Assembly (NCBI GenBank): GCA_934454635.1
Contig: CAKSFR010000001.1
Span: forward strand, 186,001 to 250,000
Length of the DNA: 64,000 nt
Reading direction: 5' to 3'
Origin: an uncultured Ruminiclostridium sp.
GTDB taxonomy: Bacteria > Bacillota > Clostridia > Oscillospirales > Ruminococcaceae
The position numbers and the translations under genes were made by a program. Below the pieces are notes generated by a model. That model saw nothing but the letters and a program-made list of their open reading frames with translations. It had not been told where the DNA came from and searched no databases. Shown one piece after another: positions 54,023-63,405 of the stretch; within the stretch, counting starts at the first letter, position 1; each line of letters opens with the position of its first letter.

Positions 54023-54683
54023 ACCGCTTCGGGGACAAATGTCCGACAGCTTTCGGGCAGCGATATTTATTATATTGTCGGGCGGATTTCAGGACGCGTA
54101 CACTTGTATGTGCCGCGGAAAAGTGTTTGCAAATGCGCAGACGGGGAACGTTGTGCTGTTAAGCACCGCTTTATTTCAAAAGGAATGGGCAACGGCGCTG
54201 AAATATCTGATCCCCGTTATATGCTTTATTGCGGGGACGGCGGCTGCGGAATACATTCACATAAAGCTGAAATGCTATGAAAAAATACACTGGCGGCAGA
54301 TAATACTGATGTGCGAAATTATTCTGCTTTTTGTTGTCGGCTTCTTACCGCAGACCGCAGAACCGCTCGCAAATGCGCTCGTTTCTTTCGTATGCGCGAT
54401 GCAGGTGCAGTCGTTTCACAAAGTACGCGGTCACGCATATGCAAGCACAATGTGTATCGGCAATCTGCGTTCGGGAACGGAAGCGCTTTGCGAATATTTC
54501 CGCATACGGGAAAAGGAAGCGCTGCAAAAAGCGTTCACATACTTTGGCGTTATCGCCGTTTTTGGGATAGGCGCAGGACTTGGCAGCATTTTAACGCTTA
54601 CCCTCGGATACAAGGCGATATGGTTCTGCTGCGTTTTACTGTCGATAAGTTTCGGCATGATGTTCGTGCATGAAAAAACATAA
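54009..54683 (+). CDS. YoaK/DUF1275-family membrane protein
   Basis: A 224-residue integral membrane protein of the YoaK (DUF1275) family. It opens with a short basic stretch, then ILSGGFQDAYTCMCRGKVFANAQTGNVVL, which is the family signature; about six TM segments follow, with FVCAMQVQSFHKVRGHAYASTMCIGNLR in the middle, another conserved block. The function of DUF1275 is not known; a transport role is suspected. The gene overlaps the small membrane protein by 14 bp, downstream of and divergent from LysR. Confidence 0.85.
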   Translation: MRVVKPLRGQMSDSFRAAIFIILSGGFQDAYTCMCRGKVFANAQTGNVVLLSTALFQKEWATALKYLIPVICFIAGTAAAEYIHIKLKCYEKIHWRQIILMCEIILLFVVGFLPQTAEPLANALVSFVCAMQVQSFHKVRGHAYASTMCIGNLRSGTEALCEYFRIREKEALQKAFTYFGVIAVFGIGAGLGSILTLTLGYKAIWFCCVLLSISFGMMFVHEKT

Positions 54684-54721
54684 AACGCGCTTGATTTTTT
54701 TGGAACTGTCGGCTTTTATCT

Positions 54722-54904
54722 TAGGAAGCACTGAATAAATCGCGGCACGCATCTTGCTTGCATATTTTCCGCCTGATTGCACGAAAACTCCTTGAAATAC
54801 ATCAAGTATTCCTGCGTCGGTTTCATACAATCACTGGGGGCGGCATCCGCTACGAAAAATCTGTCTGCGCAATCTGCATACCCGATTTAATCAGCGCTTC
54901 CCTA
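54722..54904. mobile_element. MITE family 1, copy 3, in front of the GLUG gene
   Basis: A full-length ~184-bp copy (one base shorter at the left end). Its right end is 30 bp from the start codon of the surface protein at 54935, so it occupies the position where the promoter should be. Sequence is nearly identical to copy 2. Confidence 0.85.
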
Positions 54905-54934
54905 ATTTGCACAGAAAAATAAGGAGGATTTTTA

Positions 54935-57890
54935 ATGGCAAAGAAACTAACCAAACCAATAGCGCTGTTTTTTACGGCATTTACTGTACTTGTGGCGGCG
55001 CTGCTGTATTTCGGCGCGCTTGACATAACGACAAGCGCAGAGTGGAACGGCACCATTGCCGAAAAATTTGACGGCGGCGACGGTTCATCAGCCGAGACAG
55101 CGTGCGAAATAGCAAACGACGAACAGCTCGCTCGCCTTGCACAGCAGGTGAACAGCGGCGAAGCCTATTCAGGCAAATTTTTCAAGCTGACCGCCTATAT
55201 CGACCTCGGTGGAAATGAATGGACGCCGATAGGTGGAAGTTGGAATTGCTTTGAAGGTACATTCGACGGCAACGGGCATACCGTGTCGAACTTCATAATA
55301 AATCTGGAAGATGGATACATAGGTCTGTTTGGATATAACAACGGAACAATAATGAACCTCGGCGTTGAAAAGGCTGAGATAACCGGAAAAGATTTTGTCG
55401 GCGGCGTGTGCGGAGATAATCGCGGCACGATTATGAACTGCTATAACACTAGTGCAGTCAAAGGAGAATCTGTTGGCGGCGTGTGCGGAGAAAATTTCGG
55501 CACGATCAAGAACTGCTATAACACCGGTGCGGTCAAAGGAGAATCTATTGTTGGCGGCGTGTGCGGATTTAACTATAGTAAGATTCAGAACTGCTACAAT
55601 GCCGGCACGATCAAAGGAGAATCTAATGTTGGCGGCGTGTGCGGATATAATGATTTGCGCGGCACGATTCAGAACTGCTATAACACCGGCACGGTCAAAT
55701 GAGAATCTAGTGTTGGCGGCGTGTGTGGATATAACAATGGCGGAACTATCACCAACTGCTATTACAACAAGGATATCTGCGCGGTCGGAGGAATAGATGG
55801 CGGCGATGCTGATGGCTCTGCAACGGGACTTACCACATTACAGATGACTGACGGCAAGGCTCTTGAAACAATGAAATTTGATTCGGATGATTCGGAATGG
55901 AGAAAAAAGGCTAACGATAAGGCAAACGGCATTGCATATTATCCAAACCTGGCTGTATTCGCAGACGACGCACCCTCAGTAAAATACGAAACCAAGATTG
56001 TTATCGAGCCCTCCAACAAGGACGCAGAATACAAGTACGGCGACGAAGTAAAATTCAACGTTTCGGCTCTCGTAAAGTTTGACGGTATGGCTGATTTTGC
56101 GGCAGATAACACCGCAGCCACAGAAAGCGAGGGCAGCTTTAAAATAACTGTTGACGGTGATACCGTTGTTGACAGCACGGGTATTTTCGATAATACCACA
56201 ACTGAAGGTATCATTCCTTCGATAAATGTCGTAGGCAACAGAATATTCACACTTGAATATGACGGAACAAACTCCAAATATATCGCAAGCGGCGAAGCGA
56301 CCTGCAAGGTTAATATCGAAAAGCTTGACCTTTCTGCGGAGAAAATTGACTTCACACCTCCGACGAATCTGATATTCGACGGAAAGACGAAATCCGCTTC
56401 GTTCAGCGGAAAATCGGGCGTTGGCGAAATCAGCGCGAAATATTACTTGAACGGCGTTGAAACCCAGCCGATAAACGCAGGCACTTATGCGGTAAAAATC
56501 GACGTTGCCGAGGGCGACATTTACAAGTCGGCGACCGACCTGACAAGCGCAGACTGGACGTTCACTATCGAAAAGGCGACCGCGCCCGCGGTAAAGGTGA
56601 ACGAGACTAGAGCGCCTTGGAACAAGAACGGCAGCCGCAAGTTCACTATCACAGGACTTCCCGAAAATCATGGCGGATTTATCGGAGGAAAAGCGACCGT
56701 TACCGAAAACAGCGACAACATTATCGGCAATACCGCTTCATTCAGCGGCGGCGTTCTCACCTACACATTAAACAAGCTGACCGCTGCGGATCTTGGCAAA
56801 ACGGCGACGGTAGAGCTTGAAATCGAAACCGAAAACTACACGACATTCAGCGTGACCGTTGAAATTACAGTCACAAAAATGACGCTTATCGCGCCGACGA
56901 ACGTGCGCGTACGTTCTGATGACGGACGGCTCGTTATAAGCTGGAGCGAGATTGAAAACGCTGAATTTTACCGTGTTCAGTGGCTTGACGGAACGCACGG
57001 TAGGTCAGACGAAAAATCTTTCTTACGGCGTTAAGAGCGTTGTCAGCGGAGAAACATACACATACAGAGTTCTCGCGGGCGATGAAAGCTCGTACGGACC
57101 TGCTTCGGCGTCGGCTTCCGCGACATATTCGGCTGTTCCGAAGAACGTGAAAGCGACTGCGGAAAACAAGCGCGCAACACTCACATGGAACAAGGTAACC
57201 AACACTTCGGGATACCGTGTTCAGATGCTCAAAAACGGCGTATGGTCGACGGTAGGAACTCCTGCGGCGAACACCCTTGTTGTGAAAAATCTCACCAACG
57301 GGACGAAATATTCGTTCAGAGTTCTCGCGAAATCGGGCGGAGTATGGAGCATAGCTTCTGCGGTCGTTACGGCGACTCCGAACCCAATTCCCACGAACGT
57401 TTCTGCTGCGGCGGGAAATAAAAGCATAACGCTGATATGGGATAAACTGAACGAGGCTTCGGAATACCGCGTTCAGATGCTCAAAAACAACGCATGGACG
57501 ACTATTGCACTTCCCACGGTGAACACATACACCGTGAAAAATCTTACGAACGGAACAACGTATTCGTTCAAAGTTCTCGCGAATGTTGACGGCAAGTGGA
57601 GCGTGTCGTCGGTCGTTGTTACTGCAAAGCCCGACCTTATCCCCGCTAACTTCAGAGCGGTTGTGGCTGGCAAGTCCATAACGCTCAGATGGACAGCGCT
57701 TTCAGGCGCGACGAGATACCGCATACAGCGGCTCAGCGACAGCACATGGTCAACGATCGGTTATGCTGGTGGAACGAGCTTTGTCGATAAGAATGTCGAA
57801 AGCGGAAAGAGCTATTCCTACAGAATAATCTGCTTCGACGGAACGGCATGGCACACGCCCTCGGCGGCGATTACGGGGAGTCTGAAATAA
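54935..57890 (+). pseudogene. Secreted GLUG-repeat / FN3 surface protein, broken by a stop and a frameshift
   Basis: An N-terminal signal/TM segment is followed by GLUG-type repeats (GGVCGxNxGTIxNCYNTG units, about 55390-55770), bacterial Ig-like domains to about 56880, and three to four fibronectin-III-like repeats to the end. At 55700-55702 a TGA interrupts the frame where the sibling repeats read GGA (one base changed, Gly to stop); the same frame continues to 57034. Near 56990-57005 a second lesion moves the reading to another frame, which runs to 57890. If intact it would be a ~985-residue surface protein. It is preceded by AAGGAGG. Confidence 0.85.
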
Positions 57891-57904
57891 GGTATAAAAT
57901 CAAG

Positions 57905-57940
57905 AACAGGCGTACAGTTTTAGCTGTGCGCCTGTTTTTT
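57905..57940 (+). terminator. Terminator after the GLUG/FN3 gene
   Basis: AACAGGCG (57905-57912) / CGCCTGTT (57929-57936) with an inner ACAG/CTGT stem, followed by TTTTTT. Confidence 0.8.
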
Positions 57941-57998
57941 TAAAAGATAAGGAATAATGCTTTGTTTATTAGGGCAATGTCACATAATTATTGACGTT

Positions 57999-58790
57999 TC
58001 ACTCCATCAGCTTTTTCAAATACATCAATATTGCTTTTTCGCCGACTGTCTTTTCGACCGAGAAATTCGTTTCCGATATATCGAACAGAAGACAGCCACA
58101 GTGTCCCTTGAAGGTCGGAAAGCTGACTATACGCAGATATTTGTCTATCTCGGGGCTGTAATCAACTATTTCAAGTGTCTCGCCATACAGCACGGAATGT
58201 TCGTAGCTGCGCAGCCATTTTAAATCAATGTTTGCAAAAATGCTCCCGAATGTGTTCCCGATAAGTACGTCCAGCGGGTATCCCTCCAACTTTGCGAGAG
58301 CCTCGTTTCCATAGCGGAATATCCAATCCACAGCCTGACTTTCCTCGTTGAATATCATCTCAATATCCGCAAACGCAATAGGAATATTATCAAAACACTT
58401 ATAGTGTCGGTGATATTCTTCGTTGTCAACGGGATTGTCGTTGTCTGCAAGCGAATCTATAATGACGCGCTGTTTTTTATGGTACTTCTCCATTATCTCC
58501 CTACGGTGCTGCGTAGCATATTCCAAGGATTCACCATTTGACAGAGTGATAAGCTTACCTACATTATGGATAGCCATTGCAGAAACGAGGCAGCCGCGGG
58601 TTATTCTTATAAAATCCTCGCCGAGTATATCCTGAAACTCCGCAAACGTCATACGCGTCTTGAGTACGCTTCCATCTGAAAGGTGGATAAATGCGTCTTG
58701 CTTCTTCATAGAAATATACAATATACTTCTTTCAGAAATATCATAATGCTTACGGTCGGATATGAATGAAATGGTTTTTTCGGTGTTCAT
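57999..58790 (-). CDS. LytTR-PAS regulator
   Basis: A 263-residue protein of unusual order. The LytTR DNA-binding domain comes first (about 10-105; SERSILYISMKKQDAFIHL, then FAEFQDILGEDFIRITRGCLV), followed by a PAS domain (about 130-250; FDNIPIAFADIEMIF, FRYGNEALAKLEGYPLDVLIG). There is no receiver domain. LytTR normally sits C-terminal after a receiver or membrane part, so a PAS input placed behind it is notable. It stands alone with a strong promoter (58884-58912) and AAAGGAG. Ligand unknown. Confidence 0.85.
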   Translation of the reverse strand: MNTEKTISFISDRKHYDISERSILYISMKKQDAFIHLSDGSVLKTRMTFAEFQDILGEDFIRITRGCLVSAMAIHNVGKLITLSNGESLEYATQHRREIMEKYHKKQRVIIDSLADNDNPVDNEEYHRHYKCFDNIPIAFADIEMIFNEESQAVDWIFRYGNEALAKLEGYPLDVLIGNTFGSIFANIDLKWLRSYEHSVLYGETLEIVDYSPEIDKYLRIVSFPTFKGHCGCLLFDISETNFSVEKTVGEKAILMYLKKLME

Positions 58791-58883
58791 TCGCTAACTC
58801 CTTTAATATCTGATATTAACAATATATTGATAAGCGACCCCGCCGAATAATGTATGTGCGGGGACATTTCGCCCGTTGCATTT

Positions 58884-58912
58884 ATTATACCACTGATTCA
58901 GAAATATTGCAA
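58884..58912 (-). promoter_or_regulatory. Promoter of the LytTR-PAS gene
   Basis: Minus strand: TTGCAA (58907-58912), 17 bp ending GTGG, TATAAT (58884-58889), followed by a ~90-nt leader. Confidence 0.65.
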
Positions 58913-58971
58913 ACAAAAATTAACCGGAACATATTGAGATCACTGAGATGTCAATAGCGTTTAAAGCACTA

Positions 58972-61296
58972 TTATCCTACCGCCCTTTCAATAATCGTTA
59001 CTGTTCCCGAAGCGCCGTCAACTCTTATTCTGTCGCCTGTTTTCAGAACTCCCGAAGCATTCTGGCAGCTGACTACAGCCGGGATTCCCAATTCTCTTGC
59101 AACTATAACCGCGTGAGAAAGAGGAGCTCCGATGTCCGTTACAATAGCAGCCACCTTGGGAAATACCTTTACCCATCCGATATTTGCGGCGGGTATAACA
59201 AGAATCTCACCTTTCTGCAGCTCTCCCGACTGATTGATTGATGTCAAAACTCTTGCGACGCCCTCTGCTTGTCCACAAGAGCCTGCAACTCCTCTGATTG
59301 CGTCCGCTTTTTCATCGGTGCCTGTCACGCCGTATTTATAAAACCCGCCTGCACCTCCGCTCTGCTGCCACTCCTCGGGAGTGAATCTGCCGCAGATGAT
59401 GCTTGGGAAATTTGGCATGGCAAGCTGCGCGCTATAGTTTCTGCGCCTTTCTTCTATCTTATCTGCCGGAGTCTTTTCACCTTTGAGATATGCCACTATC
59501 TCATCAATATAGAGCATGAATATATCATCGTCAAGACCCGTAAGACTTCCCGCCTTTAGGATAAATTCCCTCAACATACAGAATAATCTGAGAGAGTCGC
59601 TTCTTATGATTTCTCTGCAGTAAACTGCATTGCTGTATTTTTCAAGAGTGCTTTTGAGCCAGCCTGTCTTTTTAGGATAAAGCTCCGAAAACTCTTTTAC
59701 TGCCTCTTCAAAACGCTTTTCCTGTTTTTTCTTGAGTTCATACGCATCTATTCCCGATTTTTTATATTCACGGATAACATTGTCCGGAAATTCGGGATCC
59801 TCATAGGGATAAGGGAGCGCAAGCTCCATTTCATCGGTGTGTCTGTGTCCATAGCGGAAGATATATTCCTCCCTCGTTATCCTCTCGTTTATCATATCGT
59901 CCACTGCAAGGAGAGTGCCAAGGCTTTCTATGCTTCCGTTTCCTGAACAGTTTGAAAGCAGCCTGTCCGTAAGTTCTACGGAGCATATCTTTCTTATCTT
60001 CTCCCTTGTCTGAAACAGGGGCTTTACGGAAAGGCTTGTTGCTATTGCCGACAAGGTTCTGGTAAAAAAAGGCTCGCAGCGTTCATTCCATATCATGCAA
60101 AGCTCCTCTGTGCTGTCCGCATGACGGATGTCCTCGCATATCTTCCCCGCTATGTATGGTATACGCTTTACAAAATCCTTGCCGTATTCATTTTTGTCCT
60201 TCTTTTTAATAAAAGCAGACTTTATCACACCGCCTATCTTTCTAAGCAGTATCTTCTTGTCATACGGGTAGATGGGTATATCGACCCCTTCCGGAATGCC
60301 CCCTGCAAGCTCTGAAAGAGTTTTGTATGCCTTTTCTCTGCTCATACCGAAAGAACAGAGAACGGAGCATAATCCGCTTATGTTAAGATAAAGCTGACCG
60401 CAGACTGCGGATATGAGCGGTATCCCAAGAGTATTTCCTATGCTCTCTATCATGCCGTAGGTGACGGGGGAAACCGGACGAAGAAATATTTCTCCAACAT
60501 TTGTTTTTGAAAGCAGCAAATTGCCGCAAAGTGAATCGTTTATGATAAATCTGCCCTTATCGTTTGAAAACAGGGTGGTTATTGGTCTCGCCTGGAGAAT
60601 ATATGGCTTGTTCCCATATACCGCCCACTCTATATCCTGAGGACAACCGTAAAGGGTTTCTATCTTTCTTGCAAGTCTCATAATCCTTTTTGCATAGGGT
60701 CTTATCTCATCGCTGCCGCTATACTGTGAGGAAAGAACATTGATGGTGAATTCTCCGTCGCTGCCGCTGCCCGATACAAGAGTTTCGCCCTCACCTCTTA
60801 CAAAGTTTCCTGCCATAACAGCTCTATCTGCCGAAATGGGATCTGCTGTGAAAACAACCCCCGCATACTGCGGCGATATAAACCTCTGGATAATAACTGC
60901 GATTTTTCCCCCTACTTGACTTCGGTTATCTGCATATACGGACACTCTCTCGCTCTTTGCAGAGTCGGCTACTTTTTTCACTGCGTCCATTATGTTGGCA
61001 GTCTTTATGTCGGTAAGTGTCTCATACGCTCCTGCAAATGACGCTTCTTTTCCGTCCTCACCTATGGCAGACGAGCGGACCGCATAGGTGTGTTTTGTCG
61101 GAAGCATTGCAATAAGCTCCGAAAGTTCCTTCCGAGCGTCTTCGCTGAGCACGCAGTTCTCAAACGCCTCAGCCGCTATGGCATAACCCTCGGGAACAGG
61201 GAGTTTTGCTTTTATCATTCTGTGAAGAGAATCGGCTTTGCCCCCGAAATGAAGATTTTTTTCTTGTGGTATAGCGGACAGTTTGTAAATATACAT
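58972..61296 (-). CDS. PEP-synthase/rifampin-phosphotransferase-like enzyme
   Basis: A 774-residue protein with an N-terminal ATP-grasp domain (about 1-240; AVRSSAIGEDG, GVVFTADPIS, ILQARPITT), a long middle helical part (about 250-690) and a C-terminal swivelling His domain (IVTDIGAPLSHAVIVAREL, with the phospho-carrier His728). It lacks the PEP/pyruvate-binding TIM barrel of real PEP synthase, and instead has the architecture of rifampin phosphotransferase (ATP domain, substrate domain, His domain). It is 20 bp downstream of a TetR gene, fitting drug-inducible antibiotic inactivation. The substrate is not certain; other members act on other molecules. Confidence 0.85.
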   Translation of the reverse strand: MYIYKLSAIPQEKNLHFGGKADSLHRMIKAKLPVPEGYAIAAEAFENCVLSEDARKELSELIAMLPTKHTYAVRSSAIGEDGKEASFAGAYETLTDIKTANIMDAVKKVADSAKSERVSVYADNRSQVGGKIAVIIQRFISPQYAGVVFTADPISADRAVMAGNFVRGEGETLVSGSGSDGEFTINVLSSQYSGSDEIRPYAKRIMRLARKIETLYGCPQDIEWAVYGNKPYILQARPITTLFSNDKGRFIINDSLCGNLLLSKTNVGEIFLRPVSPVTYGMIESIGNTLGIPLISAVCGQLYLNISGLCSVLCSFGMSREKAYKTLSELAGGIPEGVDIPIYPYDKKILLRKIGGVIKSAFIKKKDKNEYGKDFVKRIPYIAGKICEDIRHADSTEELCMIWNERCEPFFTRTLSAIATSLSVKPLFQTREKIRKICSVELTDRLLSNCSGNGSIESLGTLLAVDDMINERITREEYIFRYGHRHTDEMELALPYPYEDPEFPDNVIREYKKSGIDAYELKKKQEKRFEEAVKEFSELYPKKTGWLKSTLEKYSNAVYCREIIRSDSLRLFCMLREFILKAGSLTGLDDDIFMLYIDEIVAYLKGEKTPADKIEERRRNYSAQLAMPNFPSIICGRFTPEEWQQSGGAGGFYKYGVTGTDEKADAIRGVAGSCGQAEGVARVLTSINQSGELQKGEILVIPAANIGWVKVFPKVAAIVTDIGAPLSHAVIVARELGIPAVVSCQNASGVLKTGDRIRVDGASGTVTIIERAVG

Positions 61297-61316
61297 CGCA
61301 GTTTACCTCCCTGTTA

Positions 61317-61892
61317 TCAGTCTAAATATCTGTTTATGTTTTCTTCTACGAATCTATGGAGAGTATCATCATCGCAAAGGTCAATGCCGCACCTCTCTTT
61401 CATATCCTTGTGGCGGATAACTGCAAGCTCGTGCATGGAAGAAATCTGATATGCTATCAAGCGACATTCATTCTCACTTTTCCTGTTGCCGAAATGTGCC
61501 TTTATGAAAGCAAAGCTTCCGCTGTCTGTGCCTATTTCCCTGTTCATAAGAACGTATTTTGTTATCGCCTTAGCGAGATTGAAGTGAGTAAGCATCATTT
61601 TCATAGCTTCAAAGTGTATCTCTGTCAGCTTGCAACGAGGAGAAAGTTCCCCAGCTATTATCTCGTTGAATGTGGGATTTGCCAGCCTTGCACGTTCACG
61701 AATGTTTTTGAACACCTCAAAAAGCAGGGCTTCCCTTGAGCCGAAGCAGTAATTTATCATTGCAAGATTTACTCCAGCCTCTTTTGTTATGGCTCTTGAT
61801 GTGACTTCAGACGGATCGTTGCACTCTGTCATGAGCTTTTCTGCAGCCTTCAGTATGGCAGCCCTTGTGACCTCGATATTTCTTTTATCCAT
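61317..61892 (-). CDS. TetR-family repressor
   Basis: A 191-residue TetR regulator. The N-terminal HTH is in ILKAAEKLMTECN and SRAITKEAGVNLAMINYCFGSREALLFEVF (about 10-62), followed by a helical ligand domain. It is the first gene of an operon with the Rph-like enzyme and has an 18-bp palindrome just after its own -10 box, so it probably represses itself and the enzyme until a ligand binds. The inducer cannot be predicted. Confidence 0.9.
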   Translation of the reverse strand: MDKRNIEVTRAAILKAAEKLMTECNDPSEVTSRAITKEAGVNLAMINYCFGSREALLFEVFKNIRERARLANPTFNEIIAGELSPRCKLTEIHFEAMKMMLTHFNLAKAITKYVLMNREIGTDSGSFAFIKAHFGNRKSENECRLIAYQISSMHELAVIRHKDMKERCGIDLCDDDTLHRFVEENINRYLD

Positions 61893-61907
61893 AATGCTCC
61901 TCCGAAT

Positions 61908-61956
61908 AATTAAACGTGTTTAATTGAATTATAACACCTTCTTCCCTGTTTGTCAA
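61908..61956 (-). promoter_or_regulatory. TetR promoter with overlapping operator
   Basis: Minus strand: -35 TTGACA (61951-61956), 17 bp, -10 TATAAT (61928-61933): a perfect consensus promoter. Directly downstream of the -10 is AATTAAAC-GT-GTTTAATT (61908-61925), a palindrome with perfect 8-bp arms, in the position of an autorepressor operator. Confidence 0.8.
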
Positions 61957-61966
61957 GATTTTTTTC

Positions 61967-62085
61967 TAAGGAAGCACTAAATAAATCGCGGCACGCATCT
62001 TGCTTGCATATTTTCCGTAATCTTGCACGAAAACGAAAAATCTGTCTGCGCAATCTGCATACACGATTTAATCAGCACTTCCCTA
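61967..62085. mobile_element. MITE family 1, copy 4 (internally deleted)
   Basis: 119 bp. Both ends are of the family (TAAGGAAGCACTAAATAAAT and, reverse complemented, TTAGGGAAGTGCTGATTAAAT), but about 65 bp of the centre is missing. It sits 10 bp upstream of the TetR -35 box. Confidence 0.85.
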
Positions 62086-62216
62086 AATTTGTCATGTAAT
62101 GTTATGTCATTGACGAAAATTGAGATTGAAAACAGTTGAAACGGGTGGTGATATGTGATATAATGAGCTACTGAAAGCGGTTAATCTGCTATAAATTTTC
62201 AAACTGAATCGAGATA

Positions 62217-63193
62217 TTGTATGTTTACCAACAAAGGCCTGCGCAATTTAATTATTCACTGTTTATTGAACAATTCCTGCTAATGTTCGTAGGAATTGCA
62301 GATACTTTCGTTGTCAGCTTTTCCAGCGAGTCTGACGTTTCCGGCGTTTCGCTTGTTACATCATTTAACACCGTACTTATATTTCTGTTCATGGCGCTTT
62401 CTTCAGGCGGAGCTGTAATTATCAGCCAGTACATTGGATGCGAAAAGTCCGACAGCGCATCGCGCTCAGCAAGTCAGCTTTTAATGATTTCCACAGTGAT
62501 TTCCGTAGCAATGACAATTCCGATAATTCTGTTCCGAACACCGCTTCTGCAGCTTCTATTCGGAAAAATCGAGCCTGATGTCATGAACGCCTGTGATACA
62601 TATCTGCTTATCACCACACTTTCGCTTCCCACACTTGCAATTTACGACGCGGGAGCCGCGCTATGCCGCAGTATCGGCAAAACCAATGTGACCATGTACA
62701 ATATCCATAGCGTCAAATATTATCAATGTTGCCGGTAACTGCATTGGCGTGTTCCAGCTTCATCTCGGGGCAGCGGGCGTGGCATATCCTTCACTGATTT
62801 CCTGCATTATTTCCGCTTCTGTCTATCTTGTGGAATATACTGATATTTGCGCTTACTCCGCTTATTGTTCACTATTCAGCCATTTCTCAAGAAGCAAAAG
62901 ACTTGGTCGTTTGGCTTGTGCTTATAAACAATATCTTTAATGGATTGGCGTATCCGTTTGCCGGCTCTCTTGGAAATGGACTTCGTGCAGCGGGCGATGT
63001 CAAGTTTACTATGATCGTTTCTATCACACTGACAATTGCTGCACGCTTGTTATTCTCAGCTTTGTTCGGACTTTGGCTGAACTTTGGAGTTATCGGTGTC
63101 GCTATCGGCATGAGCATTGATCTTGTGTTCCGCGGTGCAATATTTATACGGAGATATAGGTCGCAAAAATGGACAAAATTTCAACTGGTCTGA
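62217..63193 (+). pseudogene. MATE-family efflux pump, degenerate
   Basis: Three frames together resemble a MATE transporter. The first frame (62217-~62700) has TM-like segments (FLLMFVGIADTFVVSF, SSGGAVIISQYIG) and stops after a frameshift near 62701; the second frame (~62701-62823) reads IINVAGNCIGVFQLHLGAAG, and the third (from 62828) reads the C-terminal TM part (GSLGNGLRAAGDVKFT). The combined length (~325 codons) is about 120 short of a normal MATE protein: the first TM segment and about 100 residues before the third frame are missing. It cannot make a working pump. Confidence 0.85.
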
Positions 63194-63346
63194 GCAAACA
63201 CCAGCTTGGTAATTAAACGTCTGACTGTTGCCCAAAATATAGAAGTTCTATAAAAAGTGATTAGAGTAGAAAGTTTTTGGAAAATTGAATAAACAAAATG
63301 AAAACGCGAAGCTACATAGTTCTTTCGGAATAATCATGTAAAAGTG

Positions 63347-63375
63347 TTGATTTGTTTGTTAAAATGTGATATAAT
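63347..63375 (+). promoter_or_regulatory. Promoter of the terminal LytTR response regulator
   Basis: TTGATT (63347-63352), 17-bp spacer, TATAAT (63370-63375), 30 bp before the proposed TTG start. Confidence 0.7.
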
Positions 63376-63405
63376 AAACAAAGTATATAACAGGATGTGA
63401 TTTGA

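Larger units (their letters stand above)
61893..62216. other. Control region between TetR and the MATE remnant
   Basis: These 324 bp hold the TetR operator and promoter (61908-61956), a deleted family-1 MITE (61967-62085), and on the right a TATAAT box near 62158 and a GCGGTTAATCTGC motif, similar to the GNAT leader, in front of the broken MATE gene. No gene could be supported. Confidence 0.65.

Noticed and set aside
55700..55702. In-frame TGA as selenocysteine or recoded codon
   Set aside because: The sibling repeats have Gly at this position, no SECIS-like hairpin follows, and a second lesion occurs later; a simple mutation explains it.
47058..62085. The repeated ~185-bp sequences as a CRISPR array
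   Set aside because: Repeats are far apart, too long, have inverted ends and no spacer pattern; no cas gene is present.
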